Below are positions 60,633-64,000 of a stretch of 64,000 nt of DNA, one piece after another (the first letter of the stretch is position 1; each line of letters starts with the position of its first letter). A program made the translations under genes and the position numbers. Origin of the DNA: Branchinecta lynchi (taxonomy: Eukaryota > Arthropoda > Branchiopoda > Anostraca > Branchinectidae); contig JAKZAP010000007.1 in the NCBI GenBank assembly GCA_023053575.1, positions 11,933,508-11,997,507 of the forward strand. Direction: 5' to 3'. The notes beneath the pieces are model-generated. The model had not been told where the DNA came from. It searched no databases and saw only the letters and a program-made list of their open reading frames with translations.

Positions 60633-61577
60633 CTGAAAACAAAAAAATACACACATTAAAAATGGAGCAAAATTAAACAAACAAAAAACACACTTGCCCT
60701 CCAACAAGAACAGATGTTTTGTGGGCAGTTCAAACACAGAAACAGACACTGGCCTGCCAGGTTGACAGTCAGAGATTCAGAACTAAGTGCTTGTAGCCAC
60801 AACTTTCTCAAAATTTTTGAGAATGTATCTGACTTTCCCTGAGTGATATTTTCCACTTGACTTCTGCCTGCTTTCCAGATGCATACAAACCTGTCTATTC
60901 TTTGACCAGGGATCCTATTCTGCTGTGTAGTAAAGCAGCAACAAATTGCTTGTGTCATGACATTCTGAACATTTATAAAATATATCTGATTTTCCTTGAA
61001 CTTTGGAAACTATGACAGACTCTTGAATGTCTTCCTGCAGAAACCTGCAGATCAGGAATGCTATCATGAATCCTTTTCTACTGCCCATTAACCTACAAGT
61101 GCGCAAGCGCTCAAGCGTGGAGTGTGAAAGTGAATTATTATCACATCTTATATACAAACAGAGTTATAACCAAGACATTTCACATCCACAATACCCAAAC
61201 AAGTACTGAAATAACCTAAATTGAAGTCATCCCACTTTAAAACCTTTTAATGTAAACAAAGGGCATGTAGAAATTATTAATCCAAAGAGATCTTGAAGAT
61301 CTTGCAAGAACAGTTTCATTTTCAAAACTGACCTAAACCTCTTTTCAATTAGCAAGGTAATAACAAGTACAATAAACCAAATTGTAGCTGCCTTAACTTC
61401 ATTAAGAAAGGCATATCATCAATCATATGACAAAACCTTCCAGTCTCCAACTTTTCACTGAAGACTGAAGTACGTTGCATGGTCTTATTTGTTGCTGTTA
61501 CACCAAAATCCACATCTATACATATCCAAGGGTTGAACTTACGACCTGTCATAGACGAACATAACTTTTGGTACTCA
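60633..61577. other. Upstream intron of the MFSD14-like gene
   Basis: No first exon could be recognised. 61090-61130 (GCGCAAGCGCTCAAGCGTGG) resembles 58345-58375, a small dispersed repeat. Confidence 0.4.
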
Positions 61578-62290
61578 GCTGCCCATGAATGGGAGGGTGT
61601 GTGGGGGGAGTCAGGACTTAGGACCCATCAAAATGCATATCTAGACCTGTATATCCTCAAGTTTACCAGCTTAAACTTTGATTCCAGTCATGGGTCAAAA
61701 CTTAACTCATGGGCAACTTGGGCCCACTTGCCCATGAACGAGAAGGGTGGTTCGTATATATATTCCCAACCCTAAGATCTAAAAGCACAAGGAATTTCAT
61801 TGTTGTATCTCCAGTTATTGTCAGGTTAAAAACATTAAAAATTGGCAATCTGGGGCCAATTGCCCTGAACCAAGTTGGGAGTGGGGTTTCGGACCCCTGA
61901 AATGCAAAAAAAGAGACCAAATGCTCACAAGCCTACCAAGCTTCAACTAGATACCTGTTGGTTCCTGTCACCGGTCATTTACTCTTGGGCAATCTGGGCC
62001 CTGTTGCCAATGAATGGGCTGAGTGTGGGAGGTGTAACTTTAAAAGTAATTTCACAGTCCTGGGATCTATATGTATAAGGAAGTCCATCGTCCTATGTCC
62101 AGCTCTGGTCAAGTTATGAATCTTAATCAATGGGCAATCTGGGCCCATTTGCCCCTGAAACGGGTGGGTGTGGGACCCCCAAAAGGCACAACTAGACCCC
62201 AATACCCACAAGTGTACCAAGTTTGAACTTGATACCTGCACTGGTTCACAAGTTATGAGCTCCAGAAAATATGGTGAAAACCGAAAGCTG
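61578..62290 (+). repeat. Degenerate tandem repeat, about 133-146 bp unit, five copies
   Basis: GGGCAATCTGGGCCCATTTG-type starts recur at about 61709, 61842, 61988 and 62132, each followed by a GGGTGTGGG block, a TAGACCCCAATA block and a CAAGTTTGAACTTGATACCT block. Frames on both strands repeat with the unit and are not genes. Confidence 0.8.
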
Positions 62291-62611
62291 CTACTGCTGA
62301 TTCTTTCGGAAAATCAGTCGATTTTCTGTCAAACCAGTAATTTTTCAATAAAAAACAGTCTGTTTTCTGCAAAAACAGCTGGTAAAATGATCAGCTTGTC
62401 GGTAAATATCTTGCCCCCCCCCCAAAAAAAAATTGTTCCTAGAAATGCCTCTGGGCATAGGTTATAAAAAAAAATCAGGGGTTTGCGATAGAATGATGAA
62501 ATCCAGTTTAATCTGCTCCAATATAAGTAAGTAAGTAAGTAAGTAATTTATTTATAACCCGCCGTTTTCAGAAAGCGGAGTAAATGAGTATCTTTTTTTT
62601 TTTTTTTTTTT

Positions 62612-62700
62612 AATAATTTTATTAAAAAATTAATAGTTTGATGGTTTCTACCCTCAAGTTTGTCTTTTTATACTAGTACGAAAGGACCTTATAAAATTTT
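62612..62700 (+). pseudogene. rrnL: Mitochondrial 16S rRNA, 3' end
   Basis: Contains ACTAGTACGAAAGGACC, the universal large-subunit sarcin/ricin-proximal 3' segment, preceded by GATGGTTTCTACCCTCAAG. Only about the last 90 bases are present. Confidence 0.88.
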
Positions 62701-62762
62701 ACCATCTTGGCAGATAAATGCGCTAGATTTAGGATCTAATTATAGGATTTTCCTAGTTGGTA
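62701..62762 (+). tRNA. trnL: Mitochondrial tRNA-Leu(UAG), nuclear copy
   Basis: Acceptor ACCATCT pairs with AGTTGGT (one mismatch); D arm GCA-GATAAA-TGC; anticodon stem CTAGA/TCTAA with loop TTTAGGA, so the anticodon is TAG (Leu, CUN codons); T stem AGGA/TCCT. It is not expected to be expressed from here. Confidence 0.85.
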
Positions 62763-62778
62763 GGTTTCATCCTACTGT

Positions 62779-62908
62779 TTTTTTTTATCAATTTTAATTC
62801 AAGTAGTAGAAGTTTTACTTTCAGTGGCTTTTTTAACCTTATTAGAGTGCAAAGTTCTCGGCTACATTCAGCTTCGGAAAGGTCCTAATAAAGTTGGAAT
62901 TATAAAAC
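62779..62908 (+). pseudogene. nad1: NADH dehydrogenase subunit 1, 5' fragment
   Basis: The frame reads [20 protein letters not shown] then [19 protein letters not shown]. This is the N-terminus of ND1 with the invariant LLERKVLGY-x-Q-x-RKGPN block, except that the Arg of ERK is a Cys codon (TGC). It stops after 42 codons at a poly-T run. Confidence 0.92.
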
Positions 62909-62982
62909 AATTTTTTTTTTTTTTTTTAAATCAGGGGTTTGCGATAGAATGATGAAATTCACTTTAATCTGCTCCAATATGT

Positions 62983-63362
62983 ATATGACAATAATTTTTA
63001 CATAGACATATAATTCGTCCGGAATCCAGTTGAAACCGGAAATTTATAAGTTAAAGTTTTATTTGAAGTTATTAGATGTCGTTTAGAGGGATAAGCAGAT
63101 TTGCTGAATCTGTTTCTGAATGATCTTTTTTTGCTGGACAAGTAGTTTGCTCGGAATTCGGCCGAAATCGGAAATTTGGTGGAAGTAAAGCAAGAAGTTT
63201 CTGTCAGTATTGTAAAAATAGATATGGCTTATACAGGTAGATCTGAACTTAGTTTTCTCAGATGATTAGCGTGGCGAGGACTGGATCTGGCGAAGACAAG
63301 ACCCAGTCGTCTAGATCAAATACTAGATTTCTGGCATCCTATTGAAACCTTAGGTCTTGTTA
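62983..63362 (+). mobile_element. F1 element j (plus), right part only
   Basis: It joins the duplicated target at GTATATGACAATAATTTTTA, has two or three decayed units (CCGGAATCCAGTTGAAACCGG) and ends TATTGAAACCTTAGGTCTTG. The closest match is F1 element d. Confidence 0.82.
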
Positions 63363-63489
63363 TCACAGCCATCCATTGTTAGGTGACATTCAAATAAGCC
63401 TCTCTCTAGTCTCTAGGCTACTGAAATTCAAGAAATCCAGCTTTTAAAAAATCCCAATTTTAAGAATACCACTGAAGAACTCCAGGGTA

Positions 63490-63653
63490 CAGTAGAGGAC
63501 TAGAGGTAAGCTTATGTGAAAAATTACTTTAATGTGAACAGTGCCTTTTTGGGCTAAATGGTCAAATAAAGATCCAAAATACTTATACTGTTATACAGGT
63601 GTTTCAAATAAACTCCACTGTCAACAAACCTTCACATAAGCATACCTCTACTG
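63490..63653. mobile_element. Tc1/mariner-like MITE (CAGTAGAGG ends), copy 2
   Basis: Left CAGTAGAGGACTAGAGGTAA GCTTATGTG and right CACATAAGCATACCTCTACTG, flanked by TA. Opposite orientation to 38313-38545, sharing GATCCAAAATAC and ACTTTAATGTGAACAGTGC. Confidence 0.83.
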
Positions 63654-63655
63654 TA

Positions 63656-64000
63656 CTAGAGGCTATGTTAACACAGTCCTCGAAAGCGAAGGAGTAATTA
63701 CAGGCTAGGCCTATATTGAACGTCAGAGTTCAGTATGGTCCCGAAGGAGTCACAAGGTTTTTGCAGCAGTCTTAACAGGCTAAGGCAATTCCCATTATAC
63801 AAGATTACAAGCATGCTAACCGTCATGATCTTCTCCTTCACGCCAAGTTTTCGATTCCTAACAAGTATCCCTGGGCTGGCCTTCCTTAACACACGATGTG
63901 AACTGGGCATTTCCAGGACCAAGTGGACTTTCCAAACATCATAATATTACCAAGGCCAGAACTGATGATGCTGATGAAAAAAGCTTGTGATAAAGAATCA
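63656..64000. other. Window end, nothing supported
   Basis: A minus-strand frame at 63698-63922 could contain an upstream exon but has no MFSD14 N-terminal motif and no convincing donor in phase 0. Confidence 0.3.

Larger units (their letters stand above)
62604..62910 (+). pseudogene. Nuclear mitochondrial insert (rrnL-trnL-nad1)
   Basis: A 300-bp block that is colinear with an animal mitochondrial genome, bounded by poly-T runs on both sides. The order 16S rRNA, tRNA-Leu(UAG), nad1 on one strand is characteristic of lophotrochozoan mitochondria. It is non-functional in the nucleus. Confidence 0.93.
62472..62980 (-). mobile_element. Insertion flanked by a 53-bp direct repeat: LINE-like tail plus mitochondrial DNA
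   Basis: The sequence AAATCAGGGGTTTGCGATAG...GCTCCAATAT occurs at 62472-62524 and 62928-62980 (two mismatches in 53). Between them, read on the minus strand: poly-A, antisense mitochondrial DNA, poly-A, GATACTCATTTACTCCGCTT, ATAAATAAATTACTTACTTA and the duplicated target. A tetranucleotide tail abutting a target duplication is what LINE-type retrotransposition leaves. Confidence 0.7.

Noticed and set aside
63698..63922. Candidate first exon of the MFSD14-like gene
   Set aside because: No similarity to known MFSD14 N-termini and no clear phase-0 donor; the true first exon is more likely beyond the window.

Overview
This is eukaryotic, animal genomic DNA rather than a prokaryotic replicon: there are no operons, the only intact protein code is split into short exons with GT/AG junctions, and most of the sequence is transposable-element debris and simple repeats. 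The single host gene I can support is a homologue of MFSD14/HIAT1, an orphan major facilitator superfamily transporter. It lies on the minus strand and occupies almost the whole window. Ten coding exons run from 60632 down to the stop codon at 917. They join in frame into about 472 residues and cover every conserved block from the first membrane helix to the C-terminus. Only the exon with the initiator methionine and the first few dozen residues is not found; it probably lies beyond 64000. Introns range from about 1.2 kb to 15 kb.

A nuclear copy of mitochondrial DNA (62604-62910) has the order 16S rRNA, tRNA-Leu(UAG), nad1, all on one strand, with a protostome-type nad1 motif (RKGPNKVG). That order is typical of lophotrochozoans and not of arthropods or vertebrates. 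My inference is therefore a spiralian such as a mollusc, annelid or brachiopod, with moderate confidence.

The introns are layered with mobile elements. Family F1 (about ten copies or fragments) has a core of 137-bp tandem repeats between two distinct ends, each carrying the palindrome GGGATCCC. Family F2 (five copies or fragments) has an array of about 281-bp units and ends in a perfect 11-bp hairpin. Both share one layout next to a terminus: a CCAAGTTTCATC box, a GACG/GACA tetranucleotide tract, then a terminal palindrome. This resembles tandem-repeat-bearing Helitron-like (pearl/HINE/DINE-like) non-autonomous elements. Several MITE families are present: a hAT type with perfect 8-bp target duplications, a second hAT type hosting two nested F1 elements, Tc1/mariner-like types, and foldbacks. 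There are at least eight remnants of non-LTR retrotransposons, all truncated.

Layout: 1-1020 last exon and 3' side; 1038-1441 MITE; 2437-3650 foldback with LINE fragment; 4531-4651 exon; 5369-8144 triple-nested hAT/F1/F1; 8.5-13.5 kb LINE remnants, MITEs and two F1 copies; 13.6-15.2 kb F2; 19.2-24.4 kb four exons with an inverted MITE pair; 27.0-30.3 kb F1 plus a 1,469-bp tandem duplication; 32.1-33.0 kb F2; 36.3-36.5 kb exon; 38.2-49.4 kb F1, F2, MITEs and LINEs; 51.5 and 56.4 kb exons; 57.0-57.7 kb reverse transcriptase remnant; 58.9-60.3 kb F2; 60.5 kb exon; 61.6-62.3 kb tandem repeat; 62.5-63.0 kb mitochondrial insertion.
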